Positions 17,057 through 26,022 of a stretch of DNA of 64,000 nucleotides are shown piece by piece. The stretch covers positions 186,001 to 250,000 of the forward strand of contig JAFYYU010000017.1 of the NCBI GenBank assembly GCA_017557425.1, read 5' to 3'. The position numbers were made by a program, and so were the translations under genes. The DNA is from Muribaculaceae bacterium. Lineage in GTDB: Bacteria; Bacteroidota; Bacteroidia; Bacteroidales; Muribaculaceae. The notes beneath the pieces were generated by a model. The model did no database searches, had not been told where the DNA came from, and was given only the letters and a program-made list of their open reading frames with translations. Position 1 is the stretch's first letter; every line of letters starts with the position of its first letter.

Positions 17057-20000
17057 TTACATGTCAAAGAAACCGAGTGAACCAATGGCGGTGAGCATGC
17101 GCTCCACATAGTCCCACGAGGTGGGCGACCAGGCGAAGCCCAAACGATAGAGCACCTGAGTCGTGTAGTCGTTGTCGCGCTTCACGTCGGCGGTCTTCTG
17201 GCCGTGGGCCATATCCTGGTAGGCCAGCAGCGAAGCCATCTGTTTGGCCATCTGCGGGTCCTCCTTGGCCTTCTCCATGGCCTCGGCAAACTCTTCCTGC
17301 TCAACAAAGCGTACGCCCTTGCCCACAGTATCAAGTCCCATCAGTACGTCACCTAGGAACTGGCCGTGGATGTTGTAGGGATGGAAGACGGTGCACTCCT
17401 TGGGTGTGGAACTCAGCAGCACGATGGCATGAGCCACCTCGTTGATGGGCGAGAATTCCACCTGCTTGTTGCGCATGCTGTAAGGACAGCTGCCTAACAT
17501 GTTATAGACCTTGATGCGGCCCATGAACGAGTTGGTGGCGAAGTTGGCCTGGAACTCGCCGTCGGTCGAACGGGCGGCAAGGTTGCCCACGCGCATAATC
17601 TTGGCGTTGAGTCCGTGCAGTGCCACGGCATTGAGAATCAGGCGCTCGGCCATGAACTTGGAGTAGATGTACTTGTTGCCCAGGAACTGACCCATGTAGA
17701 GGCGTTGCTCGGTAAAGATGTCATCCTTGATTTCTCCGGCCCACAAGCCGCGGGTGCTCGCCGTGGAAACGTGAACGAGCTTGGCGCCCATCTTGAGGCA
17801 GTAGTCCACGCATCGTTGGGCGCCGCCAATGTTCACGTCCTCAATCTCGGTGCCCTCGCTGAAGTGCTTAACGATAGCGGCACAGTTGAAGATCGTATCC
17901 ACATGCAGGCCCTCGCCGAAGTCGCTGGTCACGTCGCCCAGGACGATGTGCAGGCGTTTGCCGAACAGGTCTTTGAAAGCGTCCGAGAAATAGTAGAACA
18001 GCAGGGTGCGCAAGCGGCCTTCGGCGGCTTCCTGGTCCTTGCCGCGAACCAGGCAGTAGATGTTCTCGGCATCCGAGTCGATGAGCTCACGCAGGATGTG
18101 GATACCCAGATAACCCGTGGCACCGGTCAGCAGCACATTGCCCAACTTCTGGCGCTCACCCTGGCGGAAGACTGACAGGGTGTTCTTCTGCAACAGGTTG
18201 TTGATGGCGGTGTAGTCAAATCCGGTCACCTCGTCATCGCCCTCGTTACCACTGTCGCCCGTAATCAGGCGTGTCAGTTTGCGGGGCGTGGGGTTGGCGA
18301 ATACGTCACCATAGGCAACGTGCAGGCCAGCCTTGTCGGCCTCGATGATGACGCGTGTCACGACGAGCGAGGTGCCGCCCAACTCAAAGAAGTTGTCGGT
18401 TGCACCCACCTTGTCCATCTGCAGGATGTCGGCAAAGATATCGCAGAAGGTGCGCTCGGTGTCGTTGGCAGGCTCCACATAGGCCGAACTAATGGCCAAC
18501 TCGGGCTCGGGAAGCGCCTTGACGTCGGTCTTGCCGTTAGGCGTCATGGGCATCTCCTTGAGCTGCAGATAAGCCGTGGGCACCATGTACTGCGTCAGAC
18601 TCTTGGAAATTTCGGCCTTCAGTGCATCGGGTGCAATCTCGAGGTCGGCAGTATAGTAGGCGCACAGGTGCTCCTTGTCGTTGATTTTGCGGATGAGGAT
18701 GACCACTTTCTTCAAGCCCTCGACCTTGAGCATCACGTTCTCGATCTCGCCGAGCTCAATGCGCAGGCCGCGCAGCTTAATCTGGTGGTCGGTACGTCCC
18801 AGGATGACGACATCGCCGTCGGGCAGCCACTTGGCATAGTCGCCCGACTTGTAGATGCGCACGCCGTGGTAGTCAATGAAGCGTTCCTTGGTCATCCCGT
18901 CAAGGTTGTTGTAGCCATGAGCCACGCCACGGCCGCCGATGTACAATTCACCAACGACACCCACGGGCAGCTCGTTGCCGTCCTGATCGACGATATACTC
19001 GACGACGTTGAGCTGCGGCTTGCCCACGGTAACCATGTCGGCATGGGTCAGCTCCTTGTTGTTCGACGCCACGGTAATCTCGGTGGGGCCATAGCAGTTG
19101 AAGATGCGGGCCTTGGTGACCTTGCGGATCTGTCCGAGCAACTGGTCAGAGAATTTCTCGCCACCGGCACGCACGATGTTGATGCGGCTGATGGCATCGC
19201 AGAAATCCTCACTCGTGAGCCACGTCATCCATCTTGACGGTGTGCCTGACACCATGTTGACATGTTCCTCATTGATAAGACGAGCCAAATCAAGCGGATT
19301 GTTGGCCTGCTCCTCGGTGGCGACAACAAGCGTCTTGCCGTTGAAGAAGGCGGTGCCGATGTCTTGCAGGGCGGCATCAAACGAGATGGTCGTCACACTC
19401 ATGATGCGCTTAGCATCGGTCATCACACCGTTGGCGAACACATTGGCTGGATGGCCGTATAGGTAATTGCAGATGCCGCGGTGGTGCAGCATCACGCCCT
19501 TGGGACGGCCTGTTGAACCACTGGTGTAAATCAGGTAGGCCAGGTCCTCGGGAGTGATGTCGGGAACACGGTATTCCTCATGAGCGGCAATCAGGTCCTC
19601 AACGTTGATGGCCTTGTCGGCGGGAACGCTGTCCATGCGGTCCGCTGTGGTGATGATGTAGCGCGCCTCGCTGTCCTCAAGGATGAGTTTTACTCGGTCG
19701 GCAGGATACTCGGGATCGCAGGGGATATAGGCAGCGCCAGACTTCAAAACACCGAACAAGGCGAGTACCAGGCGGCTGGTGCGCGGCAAGAGCAACGCGA
19801 CACGGTCACGAGCCGTCACGCCACGGCTCTGCAGGGCAGCAGCGATGCCGGTAGTTACCTCGTTCATTTCCTTATAGGTAAATCTGCCGTCGATGGCAAC
19901 CAGCGCCTCGTGGTCGGGCTGCGTCTGGGCAAAGTGGCCAATGCACTCGTGGAAGAACGTGAACGGCGCTTCGCCTGTAGCAGTCTGTCGCAAGTGGTTC

Positions 20001-23000
20001 AGTTCCTCCTCCTGGTTGGCGCTCACGATAGACAACTGGCGTAATTTGGCTTGCGGTGCCTCCATCATCCTGTTGGCGACGGCGACAATGCTCTCGGCAA
20101 GGCCACATCCCACACGCTCGCTGTAAATCGAGTCGTCATATTGCACGACTACACCTCGGGATTCAATCTTGATGTTGATTTTGAACTTAGGCACATTCAG
20201 TTCCAGGAGTTCCTGACCGATGGGTTTGCCGTTGACAGTGTATTGCGAGAGCACTCCCACCTGATAGGCATAGGCAATCGCAGGGCGGAAGCCATAATCG
20301 GTGGCAATGCGGGCAAAGGGATAGTCCTCGTGGCGCAAAGTCTGGTCAAACGTGTCGCTGGTCTGTTTCAGGAAGTCTCCCACCGTCACATCGTCGATGC
20401 TCATACCCAATGCTAGGGTGTTGACAAACATACCCACCGTATCAGCGATTTTGAGATTACTGCGGCCGCTGCTCACGGTGCACAGATAGACATCGCGGTT
20501 GTTGGTATAGCGTGAAACGACATAGGCAGTAGCGGCGAGGAACAGGTGGGCGGGCGTTATCTCCTGCTTGCGGCAGAAAGCCGTCGCCTTTTCAAAGTCG
20601 GCAGGACATACAGCCTCGCCGATGTAACCCTGCTCGTCACTCTTGGGCAGGTCGGCGGGTATTTCGCTGGCACCCTCGCAGGTCTGCAGTTTCTCGGCAA
20701 AGAACCGCTGGGCCTGCTTGAAGGTGTCGGTTTCCTCGGCAGCCTGCTGGTCGGCAACAAAATCCAGGTAATTGTAGGACTCTTTCTCAATTTCCTTGCC
20801 CTCGAGGGTAGCATTGAGTTGGCGAATAAGCAGGTCGGCCGAGCCACCGTCGAACAACAGATGGTGAACATCCATCAGCAAGTTCACACCGCCCGGGGTT
20901 TTCACGACCTCAAAGCGGTAAAGCGGTGCCTTCTGCAGGTTGAAGGGACGCACAAACTCGTTCTTGTATTTTGCGAGCTCTTCATCACTCATCTCGGTGA
21001 TTCCAACCTCAACGGGAACGCTGTCCTCGGTTGTTTGCATAATAGTGTCCCCCTCGGTCATGAAATGGACATTCAACTCGGGATGGGCCTCGATGACGCG
21101 CTTAACCGCATTGGCAAGGTCTTGGGTGTTGGTACCCTCGGGATATGAGAGCAGATAAGGAATGTTGTAGATGGTGGAAGCAGGATTCTTCAGACACTCG
21201 AAATAGACACCAGTCTGGGCATAGGACAGCGGTGCACTTGTCCGTTCATTTTGGGAAGGAGACGCAAGATTTTGCGTCTCTACGCTTCCTCCTGCAAGCA
21301 GCATCTTGAGGATTTCGTTCTCGATAGTCTGAATAGTGCCCGTTTTCACCAGACTGCGGGAGTCAAGGGTCACGCCATAACGCTTGTTGACCTGTACAGC
21401 CAACTTGATGGCCGAAATCGATGTTAATCCGGCATATCCCAGTACTGTGGTGACACCAAAGTCCTTGTTGTTGACGATATCAGCGACGATTTGATGCAGT
21501 TCCTGCTCGAGCACGTTCATGGGCACGTTGGCTTCCTCGACAGCAGCGGCCTTCTTCTCGGGCTTAGGCAGGGCGCGCTTATTTACTTTTTGATTCTGGT
21601 TAAGCGGGATGGCGTCGATCTGCATGGTCACGGCAGGCACCATATAAGGCGGTTTCTGGTCCAGAATGAAGTTGTTCAGTGCCTCAATATCCACCTGGCT
21701 GTCGCTCACGATGTAGGCAGCGATGAACTTGCCGCCGCCTTCCTCGTCAAAGGCCTGAACCGTAGCATCCTTGATGCCCGGGAACTCGCGAATCACACCT
21801 TCTACCTCCTTCAACTCGATGCGAAAACCGCGAATCTTTACCTGGCCGTCACGGCGTCCCACAAACTGGATGTCGCCCGAGGGCAGGTAACGAACGATGT
21901 CGCCTGTGCGATAGACGCGGGCATATTTCTCATCGGTAGTGAACGGATTTGATATATATACTTCGGTGGTTTTCTCGGGACGGTTCAGATAGCCGCGGCT
22001 CACTTGGGGACCAGATACCCACAACTCACCTGCCGCACCTAAGGGTAACCGATGGCCTTGCGGGTCAACGATATACAGGCGCATATTGTCCAACGGCTTG
22101 CCGATGGGGATTTCCTTCATCTTCTTTTCCACCTGATAGGTTGTGGTGAAGATGGTGCACTCGGTAGGACCATATACGTTATAGAACTTATAACCCTGCG
22201 GCGGGGTGAGTGATGCCAATTTTTCGCCGCCTGTCGAGAGGTACAGCAGCGAGTGGTTTTCGATACTCGTGGCGAACTGGTATCCCACCTGTGTCGTCAT
22301 GAACGAGTGGGTGATGTGGTTTTGCTCGAAGTACTCATTCAGAGCAATCAGGTCCAAACGGAGTTCCTCGGGTACAATATAGACGGTCGCACCGCAGGTC
22401 AGTGCGGGATACATGTCCATCATGCAGGCATCAAAGCCGTAGCTGGCATATGCGGCCACATTGTGCTCGGCTTTGAGGTCATAAAAGCGTTGATACCAAT
22501 TACAGAAAGCCACGAGGTTACCATGAGTCAACTGGCAACCCTTGGGAATGCCTGTTGAGCCTGATGTGTACAGCAGGATGAACAACTGCTCGGGTTTGAT
22601 GTCCACTTGGGGTGCAGGCTGTGCGGGCAAGCCCATGATGTCCTTGGTCAAGAGCACCTCGCCCTGGTATTCATCAACGATGGTTCGCAGTTCCTCGTCG
22701 GCAATCAACAGCTTGGCACTGGCGTCCTGCATCATGAAATTGAGGCGTTCCTTGGGGTAACTCGGGTCTAGCGGTTGATAGGCGCACCCAGCCTTGAGGG
22801 CACCTAGCGAGGCGATAGGCATCCACTCGCTGCGGGGAATCAGGATGGAAACGACGTCCTCGGTTCCCAGCCCCTTGGCTGCGATGTGGGCCGCGATGCG
22901 GTCACTAATTTCATCCACCTGAGCATAAGTGAACGTCTTATCCATATAGACTGCAGCAACGGCATCGGGCGTGGCCTTGGCTTGACGGCGGAACAGCGAG

Positions 23001-24307
23001 ATGATGGTCTGGCTAGCATCGTAATCCACATCGTTGTGGTTGAAGCTGTCAAGCGTCTCTATTTGGCTGTCGGTCGAGATGCTGATGTCGCTAAGCCGTT
23101 CCTTGTTGAGGAAAGCGTTCAGGATAGCATCGTAGCTCTCCAAAATCTGGCTGATGAGAGCCTGGGAATATTCGTTGGCGTTGTATTCGGCCTTAGCCTT
23201 GTATTTACCATCCTGGATAAAGACCTTCATGTAGAAAGAGGCATCCAGCGTGCTGTTGCCAATGCGGATGGTCTTCATGGGCTTGCCACCCATCGTTTCG
23301 TTGTCAAAGAGTTGCCCATGCCAAGCGAACATCGAATTGCTCTGCAGCTTCAGGTCGGTCATCACGTCGGTGAAGGTGTAGGCCTCGTGCTGGCGGCAGC
23401 CGCTCATCTGGTCTTGGCCATTTTGCAGCAGTTCCAGCACAGTGGTGTCGGCTGTGAATTTGGCATAGACGGGTAAGGTCTTTACCGTCATGCCCACCGA
23501 ACGGGCAAACCGCTTATCCGACCTGCCATTATAGACTGTGGTGAACAACGATTCCTGCTCGTTGTTGAATTTGGCAAGCAGATAAGCATAGGCCGTGGTA
23601 AACAGCGTACTCTTGAAAATGCCCGTCTGTTTGCAGAAAGCATCGACACTCGCCATGTTCAGCGCCAGCGTGCGTGTCATATTATCCTCGCTGTGCTCTG
23701 GCTCTTCCAGGTCGGGAAGGAATTGGGTAAAGGTGTCGCCGCAGTCAAAACTCTGGGCATACCATTGACGGCCCTCGGCCAGCGCATCGGTTTGACGCAG
23801 TTGAGACTCGGCCTCAGCAACCTGCATGAGGGTCAATTCCTCGGGAGCAATGGGTTCGCCGTGGTAAGCCCTGTCAATGTCTTGCAGCATAATCTGCATC
23901 GAAGTGCCGTCAACGATGATGTGATGGTAATCCAAAAACAGGTAATATTGGTTTTTGTCGTGCAGCACATGGACGTGGAACAGGCGGCCACCGTCAATGT
24001 CGAAGGGTTCTATGAGATGTTGCTTCTCTTGTTCGATGTCCTCTATCTCCTCGATGTTGAGCGACCAAGGCTCGTTGTCCATGTCAAGCGTTTGCATGGG
24101 TTCGCCGTCATCGTTCAGAGCGATGCGGGTGAACAGCGTGGGGTGAGCCTTAAAGGCTGTTTCTACAGCATCAAGTAGTCGTTGGCCGTCTAGTGAACCG
24201 TCCAACACGTAAATGTAAGGCAGATTGTAGTATGGCTCTCCCTTGTGGCTTGAACATTCCACATAGATGCCGTATTGGGAGGTTGATAAGGGTGCTGATA
24301 ATTTCAT
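17057..24307 (-). CDS. Two-module NRPS, C-A-T-C-A-T-R, reductive release
   Basis: The protein has 2416 residues. C1 carries HHIIVDG (128-134). A1 (about 440-920) has YTSGSTGIPKG. T1 has its attachment serine at S963, in GLTSISA and not the usual GGxS. C2 carries HHLLFDG (1148-1154). A2 (about 1465-1935) has YTSGSTGRPKG. T2 has FFELGGTSL (S1980). The terminal reductase (about 2055-2416) has TGATGYLG (2061-2068) and catalytic YIYSK (2213-2217). It should join two amino acids and release the product as an aldehyde or alcohol with NAD(P)H; such aldehydes can cyclise to pyrazinones. A C domain at the N-terminus allows N-acylation. Reading the pocket by eye gives D-A-M-T-L-T-V-I-F for A1 and D-A-Q-S-V-A-C-V-A for A2; the latter vaguely resembles aromatic pockets. 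The substrates remain unassigned. Confidence 0.95.
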   Translation of the reverse strand: MKLSAPLSTSQYGIYVECSSHKGEPYYNLPYIYVLDGSLDGQRLLDAVETAFKAHPTLFTRIALNDDGEPMQTLDMDNEPWSLNIEEIEDIEQEKQHLIEPFDIDGGRLFHVHVLHDKNQYYLFLDYHHIIVDGTSMQIMLQDIDRAYHGEPIAPEELTLMQVAEAESQLRQTDALAEGRQWYAQSFDCGDTFTQFLPDLEEPEHSEDNMTRTLALNMASVDAFCKQTGIFKSTLFTTAYAYLLAKFNNEQESLFTTVYNGRSDKRFARSVGMTVKTLPVYAKFTADTTVLELLQNGQDQMSGCRQHEAYTFTDVMTDLKLQSNSMFAWHGQLFDNETMGGKPMKTIRIGNSTLDASFYMKVFIQDGKYKAKAEYNANEYSQALISQILESYDAILNAFLNKERLSDISISTDSQIETLDSFNHNDVDYDASQTIISLFRRQAKATPDAVAAVYMDKTFTYAQVDEISDRIAAHIAAKGLGTEDVVSILIPRSEWMPIASLGALKAGCAYQPLDPSYPKERLNFMMQDASAKLLIADEELRTIVDEYQGEVLLTKDIMGLPAQPAPQVDIKPEQLFILLYTSGSTGIPKGCQLTHGNLVAFCNWYQRFYDLKAEHNVAAYASYGFDACMMDMYPALTCGATVYIVPEELRLDLIALNEYFEQNHITHSFMTTQVGYQFATSIENHSLLYLSTGGEKLASLTPPQGYKFYNVYGPTECTIFTTTYQVEKKMKEIPIGKPLDNMRLYIVDPQGHRLPLGAAGELWVSGPQVSRGYLNRPEKTTEVYISNPFTTDEKYARVYRTGDIVRYLPSGDIQFVGRRDGQVKIRGFRIELKEVEGVIREFPGIKDATVQAFDEEGGGKFIAAYIVSDSQVDIEALNNFILDQKPPYMVPAVTMQIDAIPLNQNQKVNKRALPKPEKKAAAVEEANVPMNVLEQELHQIVADIVNNKDFGVTTVLGYAGLTSISAIKLAVQVNKRYGVTLDSRSLVKTGTIQTIENEILKMLLAGGSVETQNLASPSQNERTSAPLSYAQTGVYFECLKNPASTIYNIPYLLSYPEGTNTQDLANAVKRVIEAHPELNVHFMTEGDTIMQTTEDSVPVEVGITEMSDEELAKYKNEFVRPFNLQKAPLYRFEVVKTPGGVNLLMDVHHLLFDGGSADLLIRQLNATLEGKEIEKESYNYLDFVADQQAAEETDTFKQAQRFFAEKLQTCEGASEIPADLPKSDEQGYIGEAVCPADFEKATAFCRKQEITPAHLFLAATAYVVSRYTNNRDVYLCTVSSGRSNLKIADTVGMFVNTLALGMSIDDVTVGDFLKQTSDTFDQTLRHEDYPFARIATDYGFRPAIAYAYQVGVLSQYTVNGKPIGQELLELNVPKFKINIKIESRGVVVQYDDSIYSERVGCGLAESIVAVANRMMEAPQAKLRQLSIVSANQEEELNHLRQTATGEAPFTFFHECIGHFAQTQPDHEALVAIDGRFTYKEMNEVTTGIAAALQSRGVTARDRVALLLPRTSRLVLALFGVLKSGAAYIPCDPEYPADRVKLILEDSEARYIITTADRMDSVPADKAINVEDLIAAHEEYRVPDITPEDLAYLIYTSGSTGRPKGVMLHHRGICNYLYGHPANVFANGVMTDAKRIMSVTTISFDAALQDIGTAFFNGKTLVVATEEQANNPLDLARLINEEHVNMVSGTPSRWMTWLTSEDFCDAISRINIVRAGGEKFSDQLLGQIRKVTKARIFNCYGPTEITVASNNKELTHADMVTVGKPQLNVVEYIVDQDGNELPVGVVGELYIGGRGVAHGYNNLDGMTKERFIDYHGVRIYKSGDYAKWLPDGDVVILGRTDHQIKLRGLRIELGEIENVMLKVEGLKKVVILIRKINDKEHLCAYYTADLEIAPDALKAEISKSLTQYMVPTAYLQLKEMPMTPNGKTDVKALPEPELAISSAYVEPANDTERTFCDIFADILQMDKVGATDNFFELGGTSLVVTRVIIEADKAGLHVAYGDVFANPTPRKLTRLITGDSGNEGDDEVTGFDYTAINNLLQKNTLSVFRQGERQKLGNVLLTGATGYLGIHILRELIDSDAENIYCLVRGKDQEAAEGRLRTLLFYYFSDAFKDLFGKRLHIVLGDVTSDFGEGLHVDTIFNCAAIVKHFSEGTEIEDVNIGGAQRCVDYCLKMGAKLVHVSTASTRGLWAGEIKDDIFTEQRLYMGQFLGNKYIYSKFMAERLILNAVALHGLNAKIMRVGNLAARSTDGEFQANFATNSFMGRIKVYNMLGSCPYSMRNKQVEFSPINEVAHAIVLLSSTPKECTVFHPYNIHGQFLGDVLMGLDTVGKGVRFVEQEEFAEAMEKAKEDPQMAKQMASLLAYQDMAHGQKTADVKRDNDYTTQVLYRLGFAWSPTSWDYVERMLTAIGSLGFFDM

Positions 24308-24331
24308 ATTACTTGTTCTTGGGTTTTGTTA

Positions 24332-25696
24332 TTACCATTTGGTTGAAAAGATGCGCGGGTTGACTATCAGTGTAATGTATCCCCATCGCAGGTCGTTCTT
24401 TTTAGTGGATCGTTTGAGTAGCTCCATGGTTTCACTTCCTTTCATGAATGAGGCACCAACCGATAACTTCACATCACGGGATAAGGCGTAGCCTACCTGC
24501 AATTCCACCTCGTGGCCGAGGGTTCTTTTCATATCATCAAGATTGGTGGCAGTTGCCAGATAATGATAGCTGACATTGCAGACAAGTCCTTTCATGGGGC
24601 TGTACATTGCACCGAAATAGGCATTTTGCAGGCCGGGAGTAAATCCATCACGATAGGCGCTCACATAGAAGAAGTCCATGGCTCCATAAAACTTATGGTG
24701 AGAGCCATAGACCGTGCTGAAACCTTTGATGACATCATGATGAACCATGCCAAGGTTGTGCCCAGTGGGCACGGCAAAATACTTGTCACCGCTCAGGTAG
24801 TCATAGCCCACAGTGAAACTGTAGTTGGCAGCAGGCTTGAAGGTGATCTTTCCACTGGCCATCCAGGCATCGATTTTAATGCCATCCTCGTTATTGCCGA
24901 ACTGGTGATAATAGGAGGCCTCGGCAATCCAACGCTCGGGATGGAACAACACATATGTTCCCAACAGATGTTGGAACCATGTCTTTTCATCCCCTCCAGA
25001 ATGCGATATGTCATTTTGCATGCCGATGTTCATGAACAGCAACGACGTCCCCAGGGGAAATCGCGGCAGGTCATAGTGATACCACGCGGCATGTAAGGTT
25101 TTGTAGGGCTGCGCACCATTACTGTAGTAAGAGCCGCCGCTGTTCATCACTTCGGCATTCTGGTTATAGGCTAAAATGACATGCGCCTTATGGCCATGCC
25201 CTTCATATCCCAGTCGCAGAATATCGTGGGAAGGTGATGTCATTGACCAATCATCGGTGCCGATGATACGTTCGTCATCATAGGACAACGCCACCCTACC
25301 CACCTGACCGAACAGACCAATGCGTGAGGTCAGCTTCGCCCAGGTCTCATGCAGGTTAAAGGCACCTTTCCCCGCTTGTCCCCACACGCCGGAGTGCTGC
25401 GGGGTGACGCGGACTTCAAGCCAGTCGCGCTTGAAGTTGATGGGCAGTCGCGTTCGGCTGAGCACGAAATCGGACGTGGGCACCTTGTCCGGTTCCACAA
25501 TCTCATACCCGTCGTCTAAGACGGGCTCTGCCGACAGACCGCCATATCGGGACTCTCCACGCCCCAAAAACTGCAGGTCAATGCTCAGCTCGTTATGCTT
25601 GACAACGCTGCTGTCATTGTCGGTTTGAGCAATGGCAGGCAGGGCTGTCAAGACGAGAGTTGCTATCAGGCAAATCTTGAAAATGTGCTTGTGCAT
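24332..25696 (-). CDS. Outer-membrane beta-barrel protein, alginate-export-like
   Basis: The 454-residue protein has a clear signal peptide (ALPAIAQ, cut near residue 23). It then shows alternating hydrophobic/polar strands throughout, with many aromatic girdle residues and a C-terminal aromatic (FSTKW). Strand patterns such as LNLHETWAKL, VGRVALSYDDERIIG and FTVGYDYLSGDK recall the Alginate_exp group of barrels. It lies 14 bp after the STAS gene and 24 bp before the NRPS start, in the same direction. In context it could be the outer-membrane exit for the NRPS product, or a porin for another compound. The family call is by pattern only. Confidence 0.75.
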   Translation of the reverse strand: MHKHIFKICLIATLVLTALPAIAQTDNDSSVVKHNELSIDLQFLGRGESRYGGLSAEPVLDDGYEIVEPDKVPTSDFVLSRTRLPINFKRDWLEVRVTPQHSGVWGQAGKGAFNLHETWAKLTSRIGLFGQVGRVALSYDDERIIGTDDWSMTSPSHDILRLGYEGHGHKAHVILAYNQNAEVMNSGGSYYSNGAQPYKTLHAAWYHYDLPRFPLGTSLLFMNIGMQNDISHSGGDEKTWFQHLLGTYVLFHPERWIAEASYYHQFGNNEDGIKIDAWMASGKITFKPAANYSFTVGYDYLSGDKYFAVPTGHNLGMVHHDVIKGFSTVYGSHHKFYGAMDFFYVSAYRDGFTPGLQNAYFGAMYSPMKGLVCNVSYHYLATATNLDDMKRTLGHEVELQVGYALSRDVKLSVGASFMKGSETMELLKRSTKKNDLRWGYITLIVNPRIFSTKW

Positions 25697-25710
25697 GATA
25701 GGCAGTGGGA

Positions 25711-26016
25711 TTATTCGAACTCAAACAAGTTGATGAATCCTGTGATTTTGAACACGTTCTTGATGTCGTCATTCACGTTGCGCAAAGTGACTTTCTTGCC
25801 TTTTGCTTTAGTCTTCTTGAGCACGTCGAGCAGGATGCGCAGGCCACTGGATGCGATGTACTCCAATTCTTTGCACTCAAACACGATGTCTTTTGCCTCT
25901 TCACTGGCCGTAATGGGCTTGAGGGTTTGTTCGGTCTCGATGGCGGCTGCCGTATCGAGCGATCCTGTCATTGTGATGACGATGAGTTCGTCAAACTCTT
26001 CAATTGTCGTTTTCAT
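25711..26016 (-). CDS. STAS-domain anti-sigma-factor-antagonist-type protein
   Basis: The 101-residue single STAS domain resembles SpoIIAA/RsbV. The helix-start motif is YIASSGLRILL, with the expected phosphorylated serine at S56. The aspartate that normally precedes it is Ala55. It starts 6 bp after the stop of the phosphatase-kinase gene and 14 bp before the outer-membrane protein. In partner switching, a STAS protein is phosphorylated by an RsbW-type kinase and dephosphorylated by a SpoIIE-type phosphatase, and only the unphosphorylated form binds its partner. Both activities appear to reside in the upstream gene product. No sigma factor is encoded nearby, so the output is unknown. Confidence 0.9.
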   Translation of the reverse strand: MKTTIEEFDELIVITMTGSLDTAAAIETEQTLKPITASEEAKDIVFECKELEYIASSGLRILLDVLKKTKAKGKKVTLRNVNDDIKNVFKITGFINLFEFE

Positions 26017-26022
26017 AATGTC

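Noticed and set aside
17615..23476. Long open frames antisense to the NRPS gene (up to about 300 codons)
   Set aside because: They mirror the GC-rich codon pattern of the NRPS, show no recognisable domains and lack start signals; the sense strand explains the sequence fully.
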